Positions 17,597-25,126 of a DNA stretch of 44,214 bases are shown one piece after another. The notes below the pieces were generated by a model that made no database searches, was not told the origin of the DNA, and saw only the letters and a list, made by a program, of their open reading frames with translations. Source of the DNA: Candidatus Zhuqueibacterota bacterium (GTDB lineage: Bacteria; Zhuqueibacterota; Zhuqueibacteria; Zhuqueibacterales; Zhuqueibacteraceae). The stretch is from contig JAKEEU010000195.1 of assembly GCA_022616415.1 (NCBI GenBank), positions 1 through 44,214 on the forward strand, given 5' to 3'. Position 1 is the first letter of the stretch; every line of letters starts with the position of its first letter. Both the position numbers and the translations under genes were made by a program.

Positions 17597-18485
17597 GCTT
17601 GGCTTTGCGCCGCTCTTCGTGGCTTATCCGTTCGATGTCGAAGATACGGCCATCGGGTGCGCGCATGTAGAGAACCGGCGTGCCCCACTCGATGTTGTCG
17701 CCCTGCGCAAAGATTGCCGCACGCGCCTCGACCATGGCGGCGTCGATCGGCTCGCCATCTGCAACCGCGGCATAAAACTCGCGAGTGAAGGCAATCGCTG
17801 CTGCATCAGTGATTTCGAATTGCATGGCAATGACCGCCGGCAGTCCTTGCTGCATCAGGCTCTGCGCTGTGCCCGCAAACGGATCACTGCGCGAGGCGCG
17901 GCCGCCCTCGCAAGCGTTGAGGAGCGCCAGGCGCAGCGGGCGGTGGTTGTGCAGCAACGTCCCCAAATACTGTCCACTGACCGGCCGGCCACGACCCTCG
18001 TCATCTTCCAACATCAAAACCCCGTCCTTGGCTTGCTGATCAAAGCCGCCGAGGTAGCGCACGATGGGCGTCTCTTTGGCGAGGGATAAAAAGCAATTGA
18101 GAGGGCGGTTGTAAAGGTATTCCCAGGGAAGGTCGGTCAATTCTGGCGCTTTGGTCAGACGCAAACGCAGACGCAGTCCGGCGCCTTGCCGTTCGGCTTC
18201 TTCGAGGCTGCTGCGCAGACACGCGCGCACCTCGTCGTCGAAAACGGCGTCGAAGAGGCGGCTGCCAAAATTTTTGACCGCCACCATCTCCGGCGAATCC
18301 ACGCGGCGCACGCTGCGTCGTGGCCGGCCAACGCGCAACAGAAAGTTTTCAATCTCCAACTCAGAGAATGGCAGGTTGAACTCGCCGAAAGCCTGACCTG
18401 CTGTGGGGCTCGAGGCCTGGACTTTGTACCGCTCTCCTGCGCGTTCGATGAGCAGGTCAAAGTCCAAATACTTCATCTCGGCCAT
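17400..18485 (-). CDS. CHAT-domain protein (caspase-like), catalytic-His segment missing
   Basis: 361 residues from the ATG at 18485, which has GCGGAGG five bases upstream. The N-terminal part (about 1-150) is the usual helper region (LRLRLRLTKAPELTDLPWEYLYNRP ... FLSLAKETPIVRYL). The CHAT core follows: GVLMLEDDEGRGRPVSGQYLGTLL, LALLNACEGGRAS with the catalytic-type Cys, AVIAMQFEITDAAAIAFTREFYAA, WGTPVLYMRAPDGRIFD. In intact relatives about 60-70 residues, including the HFIGHG histidine, lie between RYL and GGFDQQ. Here RYL is joined directly to GGFDQQ (about 18050). The last 24 or so residues are out-of-frame sequence; the true continuation is the TM-PEGA frame. Peptidase activity is unlikely. 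Confidence 0.85.
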   Translation of the reverse strand: MAEMKYLDFDLLIERAGERYKVQASSPTAGQAFGEFNLPFSELEIENFLLRVGRPRRSVRRVDSPEMVAVKNFGSRLFDAVFDDEVRACLRSSLEEAERQGAGLRLRLRLTKAPELTDLPWEYLYNRPLNCFLSLAKETPIVRYLGGFDQQAKDGVLMLEDDEGRGRPVSGQYLGTLLHNHRPLRLALLNACEGGRASRSDPFAGTAQSLMQQGLPAVIAMQFEITDAAAIAFTREFYAAVADGEPIDAAMVEARAAIFAQGDNIEWGTPVLYMRAPDGRIFDIERISHEERRKAKLAVLNREEESRRESVSAHAKAPKRIPVHKLVSIGSYSGGDYSWPSLDSQAHPKTSCTFATSLFVH

Positions 18486-18644
18486 GGCTACCTCCGCTGA
18501 GAGATCGGCCTACAAATAAATCAGCACCATGACAGCTTCGCTTCCCCGCGCGCCGAATTTGATGCAATCTCGAGATGTTTTGTGGGGAATGGAAGGCAAA
18601 TCCCAGCTTTCCTTTTGCAAAAGGCAAGTTAAGATTTGTGACAA

Positions 18645-18673
18645 AAGATAAACAAAATAGTGGGAAAAGTCAA
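18645..18673 (-). promoter_or_regulatory. Promoter of the CHAT gene, in a duplicated promoter block
   Basis: Minus strand: -35 TTGACT (18673-18668), 17-bp spacer, -10 TATCTT (18650-18645). The flanks CTTGACTTTT and TGTTTATCTTTTG also occur in front of the second Uma2 gene (19515-19543). The leader to the CHAT start is about 150 nt. The rest of the 18486-18748 gap consists of gcaaaa/ggcaa-type low-complexity sequence. Confidence 0.65.
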
Positions 18674-18748
18674 GGGGCAAGTTGCAAAAAGCAAACGGCA
18701 AAAAGAAAACAGCAAAAGGCAAGGGGAAAAATTTTAGCGGAGCGCGTT

Positions 18749-19456
18749 TTACTTCGTTGTTGCCGGCCAGGTGAAAATATCTTTCAAATCAACCTGAAAG
18801 CCGGGGAGAAGCTCGGAGGTGAGTGTGTCCAAGACCCAGCGCCGAGAGGTTGGTGTGAGCACCATCATATTTTTTTCATAAGGATCAACGAGCCAAACTT
18901 CGCGGCTGCCTTTTGCAAAATAGAGTTTGGCCTTTGAAAACAGCTTGGTCCAAACGTCATCTTCGGAGATGATTTCGATGGCAATATCCGGCGCGCGGGT
19001 GGGGTAACGCTCCGTTTCTTGAAAATGCTCGTTTAAAATGACTGAAAGATCGGGCAGGCGCCCTTGGTACGGGTTTTCCGGCCACAAGCGATGAGTCAGT
19101 TGTGGCAACACGCGCCCAATAGGGTTGGCAATAAAATAATCGAGCAACTTATCGCCCAGCAGCATTTGAGTTTGCGAGTGATCATAGTCAGCCATTTTGA
19201 AAACCATCCTTCCCTCAATGAGCTCAAAGGGCCGCCCGTCAGCCACTTTGTTTGCTTGTTCAAGTGTCAGTTTGTTTTTTAATTGAAAGATTCCTGCCGC
19301 CTCATCGTCTTTGAAAACTATTCTTCCATCAATGAGCTCAAAGGGGTGTCCACTCGCCAATTTGTTGGCTTGCTCTAATGTCAGTTTGTTTGGCGGCAAA
19401 GAGACAACTTGCTGCTCCTCTTCAAGGATAGCATGCTCTTCAACGACGGTAGCCAT
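18749..19456 (-). CDS. Uma2-family protein with duplicated N-terminal segment
   Basis: A 235-residue protein from the ATG at 19456 (AGTGAGA upstream; a GTG at 19468 is less likely). The Uma2 core is intact: RLPDLSVIL, APDIAIEIISEDD, the helix LFSKAKLYFAKGSREVWLVDP, and the end LPGFQVDLKDIF. The N-terminus carries two copies of a 27-residue unit, NKLTLEQANKLASGHPFELI..RIVFK (residues 23-49) and NKLTLEQANKVADGRPFELI..RMVFK (61-87). Normally this unit occurs once before the core. The DNA copies have diverged, so the duplication is not an assembly echo. Nuclease-like fold by family; role unknown. Confidence 0.88.
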   Translation of the reverse strand: MATVVEEHAILEEEQQVVSLPPNKLTLEQANKLASGHPFELIDGRIVFKDDEAAGIFQLKNKLTLEQANKVADGRPFELIEGRMVFKMADYDHSQTQMLLGDKLLDYFIANPIGRVLPQLTHRLWPENPYQGRLPDLSVILNEHFQETERYPTRAPDIAIEIISEDDVWTKLFSKAKLYFAKGSREVWLVDPYEKNMMVLTPTSRRWVLDTLTSELLPGFQVDLKDIFTWPATTK

Positions 19457-19514
19457 AGTGTTTCTCACTTGGTTTCATCCGGATGATAAAAATGCCTCAC
19501 AACGTTCTGCCCAA

Positions 19515-19543
19515 AAGATAAACAGCTTTTTCCAAAAAGTCAA
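19515..19543 (-). promoter_or_regulatory. Promoter of the second Uma2 gene
   Basis: Minus strand: -35 TTGACT (19543-19538), 17-bp spacer, -10 TATCTT (19520-19515), with the same extended flanks as the promoter at 18645-18673. It lies just downstream of the ppk1 stop. Confidence 0.65.
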
Positions 19544-19572
19544 GGAGTAAGTTGTAATTGGCAATAAGCGTT

Positions 19573-21756
19573 TCATCCCTCCGCCACCCGGCACGCCACC
19601 TCATACAGCGCCTCTTGCGCCCGCAGCGGCGGCTTGTCGTTGCGATTGATGATGCTCGTATTGTCGGGCAATAAAACCCGGGCTTTGGTGTTGTCGGCGA
19701 GTTGGAGGTCGATAATTTCTTGCACCTGCTGGTGGATGGCGGGATCGTAAATCGGGAACGCGACTTCGACGCGGCGGGCAAGATTGCGGGGCATCCAATC
19801 GGCGCTGGCGAGAAAATACTCGCGGTTGCCGCTGTTCTCGAAAATATAAATGCGCGCGTGCTCGAGAAAACGGTCGAGAATGCTGATCACTTTGATATTT
19901 TCGCTCAGTCCGGGCACGCCGGGAATCAAGCAGCAAATGCCGCGAATGATGAGCTGGATGGGCACACCGGCTTGGCTGGCCGCATATAGCTCTTCAATAA
20001 TTTCCTGATCGACCAACGAATTCATCTTGGCAATAATTCCCGCCGGCTTGCCGGCTCGGACGTTCTCGGCCTCGCGGCGAATGCGCTTGATGATTTCATC
20101 ACGCAAATGCTCCGGCGCCACCAGCAGGTGCTTGTAAGATTCTGGCGCCGCGTAGCCGGTCAAAGAATTGAACACGCCCTCGACTTCTTCGCAGATTTCC
20201 TCGTTGCAGGTGAGCAAGCCGAGGTCGCTGTAAACTTTAGCGGTGCGGTCGTTGTAGTTGCCGGTGCTCAAATGGCAATAGCGGCACAACGTTTCTCCTT
20301 CGCGGCGCACGATCAAGCAAAGCTTGCTGTGCGTTTTCAAGCCTTGCAAGCCGAAGATGACGTGCGCGCCGGCATCGTTCAATTTGCGCGACCAGCGAAT
20401 ATTCGCTTCCTCGTCGAAACGCGCTTTCAATTCCACCAAAACCGTGACCTGCTTGCCGCGCCGCGCTGCCTGCGCCAAAGCCTCGGCGACCTGCGACTTA
20501 GGCGAAACGCGGTACAGGGTCATTTTAATCGAAACCACGCTCGCATCTTTGGCGGCCTGTTCGAGCAGGCGCACCACGTAATCGAACTTTTGATAAGGAT
20601 GGTGCAGCAAACAATCGCGCTCCCGGATCGCCGTAAAAATGGAGGCGTTTCGTTCCAACGCCGGAATGGGCTGCGGCGGCATGGGCGGAAATTGCAAGCG
20701 GGGAATTTCGACGCCGGGAAATTGAAAAAAATCCGAGAAGGAATGGTAGCGCGCGCCGGGAAACATGTTGCCGGGCGTGAGCTTGAGCTGATGGCAAAAC
20801 ATATCGAGCACGCGCTTGGGCATCTCCGCATCGTAAAGAAAACGCGTCGCTGGAGCGGTGCGGCGTTGCTCCAGGCTTTTGGTGATGCTCTCCAGCAGGT
20901 CCGGCGCTTCCTCGTCAAACTCCAGCTCGGCGTCGCGAATGATTTTGATCTCGTAGCAGCCCATCACAATATCGCCGGGAAAAAGCGAGTCGAGATTGAG
21001 GCGGATGACGTCATCGAGCCGGATGTAGGGCAGCGTGTCGTTGGCCGAAGGGATGCGAATAAAGCGGCCAAACAGATGGGTGGGAATCTGCAGCAACACG
21101 AGGCGGGTGCGCGGCTTGTTGGCCGGCTTTTTTTTGCGCGCCAGCTCGACGCAAAAATAAAGCGCTTTGTTTTCCAAACGGGGAAAAGGATGGGCGGAAT
21201 CAACCGCCAGCGGCGTCATCACCGCTTTGACGGACTTGTTGAAATATTTGATGAGATGCGCGCGCTGCTCGGAGTTGGCGCTTTTTTCGTCGAGCAAAAA
21301 AATTCCCGCGGCAGCCAGCTCCGGTATGATCTTGTCGCGAAAGCACTCGCCGATGCGCTCGTGCGATTGGTGTACCCGTTCTGAAATCAGCCGCATGGCC
21401 TCGGTGGCCGCCAAGCCATCCGGCCCGGGTGCCTCGATGCCCGCCTCGATTTGCCGGCGCAGCGCCGCGACGCGCACCATGAAAAACTCGTCAAGGTTCG
21501 AAGCGTAAATCGCCAGAAATTTCACCCGCTCTAAAATCGGCACGTTCGGGTCGTTGGCTTCTTCGAGCACGCGATCGTTAAAAGCCAGCCAGCTTAATTC
21601 ACGGTTGAGATATTTGGGGCCGGGCGCCAGCGCCGTTGGCGAGGCCGGGGCAGAAGTGTCCAATATCTTGCCATCTGTTCCGAGATTACTCGAAGCTATC
21701 GATTCCGCAATGGCCTCGGTCCTGGTTAGATCGGTGTTGTCTTTTAGAGCATCCAT
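19573..21756 (-). CDS. ppk1: Polyphosphate kinase 1
   Basis: A 727-residue protein, full family length plus a 45-residue Ala/Thr-rich N-terminal extension. The N domain begins YLNRELSWLAFNDRVLEEA (about 49-67). The two phospholipase-D-like C-terminal domains carry both conserved histidines: H476 in GLKTHSKLCLI (the autophosphorylated residue in E. coli PPK1) and H633 in LEHARIYIFENSG. YCHLSTGNYND, RGICCLIPGVPGLSENI and FLASADWMPRNL are also present. PPK1 reversibly adds the gamma-phosphate of ATP to polyphosphate at the inner membrane. The start follows the glpD stop with no gap (TAAATG), so the gene is the last of a three-gene operon. Confidence 0.97.
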   Translation of the reverse strand: MDALKDNTDLTRTEAIAESIASSNLGTDGKILDTSAPASPTALAPGPKYLNRELSWLAFNDRVLEEANDPNVPILERVKFLAIYASNLDEFFMVRVAALRRQIEAGIEAPGPDGLAATEAMRLISERVHQSHERIGECFRDKIIPELAAAGIFLLDEKSANSEQRAHLIKYFNKSVKAVMTPLAVDSAHPFPRLENKALYFCVELARKKKPANKPRTRLVLLQIPTHLFGRFIRIPSANDTLPYIRLDDVIRLNLDSLFPGDIVMGCYEIKIIRDAELEFDEEAPDLLESITKSLEQRRTAPATRFLYDAEMPKRVLDMFCHQLKLTPGNMFPGARYHSFSDFFQFPGVEIPRLQFPPMPPQPIPALERNASIFTAIRERDCLLHHPYQKFDYVVRLLEQAAKDASVVSIKMTLYRVSPKSQVAEALAQAARRGKQVTVLVELKARFDEEANIRWSRKLNDAGAHVIFGLQGLKTHSKLCLIVRREGETLCRYCHLSTGNYNDRTAKVYSDLGLLTCNEEICEEVEGVFNSLTGYAAPESYKHLLVAPEHLRDEIIKRIRREAENVRAGKPAGIIAKMNSLVDQEIIEELYAASQAGVPIQLIIRGICCLIPGVPGLSENIKVISILDRFLEHARIYIFENSGNREYFLASADWMPRNLARRVEVAFPIYDPAIHQQVQEIIDLQLADNTKARVLLPDNTSIINRNDKPPLRAQEALYEVACRVAEG

Positions 21757-23436
21757 TTATGCAGTAGAATAAATCGCCTTAACCTCGCGAATTTCGTTTT
21801 GAATTTTTGCCGCATCCCAGCCCAGCTCGGCGGCCATGATTGCGGCGCATGCTTGCACGGCCTCGTCGCCGGGATAGCCCGCCGAGCCTAATTCCGTGCG
21901 CCGGCGAATCACATCGGCGAGTTTTTGCGCCAGTTCCTCGCGAATGTTGTAAAGCACTTCGGCGCGCAGAACATTTGCATCTGCCGCAACTGGCTGAGCT
22001 GCATCGGCGTCGAAGTCGGTATATTTCAACACTTCGTGATAAGCCGAGCCATAGTTATAAACGAGGGGCTTGAGAATTTTCGCATTCAAGCCGTGCGGCC
22101 GTTGGGTCGTTTCTCGTTGGACAAATTCCTCAAAACGCCGGATGTCGCCGCCATGTACCGGCGTTTCGTGAGTGCGGCAGCGCGGCGGTTGGTGGCCGAG
22201 CTTTTTGAAGACGAGAGCGATCGTTTTTTCCGCCACGTCGCGCGCGGTGGTATATTTCACGCCGACGACGGTCACCAAGCCTGCCAATCCGTCTTCCTGC
22301 TGATGATCGCAGAGCGTGTAATGCTTCACAAGCCGCACATCCCCGTGATGGCCGTTGCTCGGCGCCATTGGCAACAAGCCGCCGTAAAAGAAAGAAATAT
22401 CGGCGTGTTTCAACGCCGCCGCAGGATAAGCCGCGTTCAGCTCGTTCATGAACGTGTGAACGTCCTCTTCGGTGATTTTGAAATTGCTCGCATCGCCCTC
22501 GAACGGCACATGCGTCGTTCCGACCAGCGAATGATTCCGCCACGGCACGATGAAGAGCGCGCGCGAACCCTTGCTGATGAGCGCGTCCTTGTCCTTAAAT
22601 TCGAACTTGCTCGACACCCCGACGGCGTATTCCGGAATGAGCTGGCGCTTGACCACCAGGTTCATCGTTTTCGACGGCAGAAATTTCCGCTTGGGATACC
22701 CGCCGTTAACCAGATTCAGCACGCGATCGACCCACGGCCCGCTGTTGTTGATCGTGATCTTGGCGCGAATGTCAAGCTGGCCGCCGGTCAGCACATCTTT
22801 GGCGCGCACGCCGATGATGCGATCTTTCTCTTTGATAAAACCGGCGGCCTCGACGTAATTGGCCACCTCGGCGCCGGCCTTCGCCGCCGAATGGAGAATC
22901 GAAAGGAGCAATCGTTCGGTATTATACGTTTGGCAATCATACCACTGCGCCCCGCCGGTGAGATTTTTGGTTTCCACCCCGGGAACGAGACGCTGAACTT
23001 CACTCGCCGCAACGATGCGCCCGCCCGGAATTTGTTTCTGCGGATCATCGAGCTGCGCGTTGCGGTCGAAGCTCAGCACGTCATTCATGAGCAGCGCGAT
23101 TCCCAACGCCTCGCGGCCCTTCATCGCGTGACCGTAGGTCGGCATCAAACAGGGGAGAGGATGCACGAGATGCGGCGCCACGCGCATGAGAATGCTGCGC
23201 TCGCGGATCGATTCCCGCATGCGCTTGAAATCGGCGTGCTGCAAATAGCGCAAGCCGCCGTGCATGATCTTCAAGCTGTTCGACGAGGTGGCTGAGCCGA
23301 AATCGCCCTTCTCGACCAGCGCCACGGACAGCCCGCGCTGGGCGGCGTCCCACGCCGTCCAAACGCCATAGATGCCGCCGCCGATGATCAGCGCGTCAAA
23401 ATTCGTATTGGCCAGTGCGGCAAGATTTCTTTTCAT
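21757..23436 (-). CDS. glpD: FAD-dependent glycerol-3-phosphate dehydrogenase
   Basis: A 559-residue protein. The N-terminal Rossmann motif ALIIGGGIYGVWTAWDAAQRG (about 15-35) binds FAD, followed by DFGSATSSNSLKIMHGGLRYLQ, typical of aerobic GlpD. Further GlpD motifs are INNSGPWVD, LFIVPWRNHSLVGTTH and VTVVGVKYTTARDVAEKT, and the C-terminal helical domain ends near ELGWD. It oxidises sn-glycerol-3-phosphate to dihydroxyacetone phosphate and passes electrons to quinone at the membrane. The start abuts the ATPase stop (TAAATG) and its stop abuts the ppk1 start. No glycerol kinase or facilitator is nearby. Confidence 0.95.
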   Translation of the reverse strand: MKRNLAALANTNFDALIIGGGIYGVWTAWDAAQRGLSVALVEKGDFGSATSSNSLKIMHGGLRYLQHADFKRMRESIRERSILMRVAPHLVHPLPCLMPTYGHAMKGREALGIALLMNDVLSFDRNAQLDDPQKQIPGGRIVAASEVQRLVPGVETKNLTGGAQWYDCQTYNTERLLLSILHSAAKAGAEVANYVEAAGFIKEKDRIIGVRAKDVLTGGQLDIRAKITINNSGPWVDRVLNLVNGGYPKRKFLPSKTMNLVVKRQLIPEYAVGVSSKFEFKDKDALISKGSRALFIVPWRNHSLVGTTHVPFEGDASNFKITEEDVHTFMNELNAAYPAAALKHADISFFYGGLLPMAPSNGHHGDVRLVKHYTLCDHQQEDGLAGLVTVVGVKYTTARDVAEKTIALVFKKLGHQPPRCRTHETPVHGGDIRRFEEFVQRETTQRPHGLNAKILKPLVYNYGSAYHEVLKYTDFDADAAQPVAADANVLRAEVLYNIREELAQKLADVIRRRTELGSAGYPGDEAVQACAAIMAAELGWDAAKIQNEIREVKAIYSTA

Positions 23437-24933
23437 TTAAACATTTCTCTCCGAAATCTCGAGCAGAGATAGAAAAACGTCAACAGGAACAACCGACACG
23501 CTGTCTCCAATTTCCACGTCATCCTTGGAGAGCAAGAGATAGTGCTTAACCGGCGCGATTTGCTGGACGTCTCTCGCATCTACTTGCGCCTGATATTTCA
23601 CCTCGATTCCCCAATATTTTTTATCGGCTTTGAGAATGGCATCGATTTCCTTTCCACTTTTGTCATAATAGAGCCAGAGAAAGGTGTTGCCCTTTTTCAA
23701 GTAGGGCATTTCTTTATGCATCAAAAGATGCTGCATCACCAATCCTTCCACCAATTTGGACTGAATTTCCTCGCTCCAGCTCGTCTCTGTAATCACTTCC
23801 CAAACCGCTCTTCCGCTCAAATAGCTCTTGATGGCGTGATAAATGAACGGATCCGAAAAATATGCCTTTTTGTCGCCTTTGAGCTTGGCGTCTTTCTTGC
23901 TGAAGTCGTAGGCATAAAACACGGCAAGAATAAAAGAGTCTTCGAGAAATTCCAGATAATCGATGGTGGTCACGTGAGTGCGTTCGATGGCTTTGGAAAG
24001 TCCGGTAAAACTATATCGCGAGCCATACCTGTCCAAAACCGCTTTTAATATCTCTCTTGCCAGGTTTTCCTGTTTTTGCAATCGCGCCAGATCTCCCAGA
24101 ACGTCCCGTATGAATATCTCGGCAATCGCCGGCTCGATCATCTCTTTGTGTTTCTCATATTTGTTGATCAGATAGTGGTTGATGACGCCGGGGCTTCCGC
24201 CTGAAATCAGATAGAGCCCGAAGAGATATTGCAGCTCTTTCTTGCAAGGCATCATCCGCAAAATTTTGCCTTTTACCTCCTTGATTTCCGAATCGAGATC
24301 TATCGAGCACTCGTCGATGGAGGTTTTAAGATTGACGAGAGCTTCTCGGAGTTCTCCGGTCGATATATAGCCGGAAATAATCGGAATGCTCTGCCGGACA
24401 AATTCTCTAAAACTCAACGGCTTCATGTAATATTCATTTCCCTCGAGCCCTCTTCCCGGCAAAAGCTCGCCTTTTTCCTTGAGCTTGGCCGCGCTCGACC
24501 CGGTGGCGATGACGACGCTTTTGCTCGTGATCCCCTGATCCGCCAAATACTTGAGCTCCAAATTCCAATCTTCCAGCGCGGTGATTTCATCCAAAAGAAT
24601 ATAAATGGCATCGGCGTCCCGGGTTGAATCGAGAAAGAAGTTTGCCGCATTGCGCAATTCTCTTCGCGAAGTAAAGAAATCAAGGGAGAGATAAAGTATA
24701 TGGCGTGGTGACACGCCTTTCTCTATCAGCCTTTTTGCCGTCTCCTTCAAATAGGTGGTTTTTCCTACCTGTCTCGGCCCTCGTAAGATGTAGATGTTTC
24801 CCGTCTCAAAGTGCGGCTCCTTCCTCCTGAAGAATAAAGGTTTCGCCTTCGAGAGGTGGGGGTCATATTGCGCAAAATTGGCGCTGTGATTCCACCAGGG
24901 ATTTTGGCGGACTAATTCCGCAATTTTTGCCAT
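23437..24933 (-). CDS. AAA_14/DUF4143-type ATPase
   Basis: A 498-residue protein. The Walker A is GPRQVGKTT (52-60) and the Walker B region is IYILLDEI (about 110-117), with VVIATGSSAAKLKEK as a sensor-like strand. The C-terminal half (about 370-470) is the DUF4143 nuclease-like domain: KKAYFSDPFIYHAI and TFLWLYYDKSGKEIDAILKADKKYWGIEVKYQ, in which D, E and K match a PD-(D/E)XK core. Members are common in archaea and gut or environmental bacteria and their role is poorly known. The gene leads the operon and is driven by the promoter at 24984-25012. The ATG at 24933 has no clear ribosome-binding site. Confidence 0.9.
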   Translation of the reverse strand: MAKIAELVRQNPWWNHSANFAQYDPHLSKAKPLFFRRKEPHFETGNIYILRGPRQVGKTTYLKETAKRLIEKGVSPRHILYLSLDFFTSRRELRNAANFFLDSTRDADAIYILLDEITALEDWNLELKYLADQGITSKSVVIATGSSAAKLKEKGELLPGRGLEGNEYYMKPLSFREFVRQSIPIISGYISTGELREALVNLKTSIDECSIDLDSEIKEVKGKILRMMPCKKELQYLFGLYLISGGSPGVINHYLINKYEKHKEMIEPAIAEIFIRDVLGDLARLQKQENLAREILKAVLDRYGSRYSFTGLSKAIERTHVTTIDYLEFLEDSFILAVFYAYDFSKKDAKLKGDKKAYFSDPFIYHAIKSYLSGRAVWEVITETSWSEEIQSKLVEGLVMQHLLMHKEMPYLKKGNTFLWLYYDKSGKEIDAILKADKKYWGIEVKYQAQVDARDVQQIAPVKHYLLLSKDDVEIGDSVSVVPVDVFLSLLEISERNV

Positions 24934-24948
24934 TTCGATACCATAGTG

Positions 24949-24970
24949 TCCAAATTTCCGGATATTTGGA
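24949..24970. promoter_or_regulatory. 22-bp operator-like palindrome at the ATPase-glpD-ppk1 promoter
   Basis: Two 11-bp arms, TCCAAATTTCC and GGATATTTGGA, form an inverted repeat with one mismatch centred on CCGG. It lies just downstream of the -10 box, covering the expected leader start, which suits a dimeric repressor. The regulator is not identified. Confidence 0.65.
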
Positions 24971-24983
24971 TATTCAACACTCC

Positions 24984-25012
24984 AAAATAGCGCAATTCGC
25001 TGAATTTGTCAA
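24984..25012 (-). promoter_or_regulatory. Strong sigma-70-type promoter of the ATPase-glpD-ppk1 operon
   Basis: Minus strand: -35 TTGACA (25012-25007), 17-bp spacer, -10 TATTTT (24989-24984). The transcript would begin near 24977, about 45 nt before the ATPase start. Confidence 0.8.
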
Positions 25013-25051
25013 TAGAAATTTCAACCGGCCATTATTGGACTTCCTCTCGTC

Positions 25052-25078
25052 AAATCTTTGCCAAAAAAGCAAAGATTT
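25052..25078. terminator. Hairpin between the peptidase gene and the ATPase promoter
   Basis: The arms AAATCTTTGC (25052-25061) and GCAAAGATTT (25069-25078) form a perfect 10-bp stem with a 7-base A-rich loop. On the plus strand a T-run follows, the arrangement of an intrinsic terminator. On the minus strand, the direction of the peptidase gene, the T-run is in the loop, so termination there is less certain. Confidence 0.5.
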
Positions 25079-25126
25079 TTTGAAAAAGCCTTCGGGCGAT
25101 TCGGCTAATCCGGATACGGAGTTTTT

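Noticed and set aside
18510..18722. 70-codon minus-strand frame upstream of the CHAT gene
   Set aside because: It lies in low-complexity gcaaaa-type sequence and across the promoter; no domain features.
20107..21384. 425-codon plus-strand frame
   Set aside because: Antisense shadow of ppk1, caused by codon bias in GC-rich third positions.
21925..23295. 456-codon plus-strand frame
   Set aside because: Antisense shadow of glpD; composition is Arg/His/Ala-rich without motifs.
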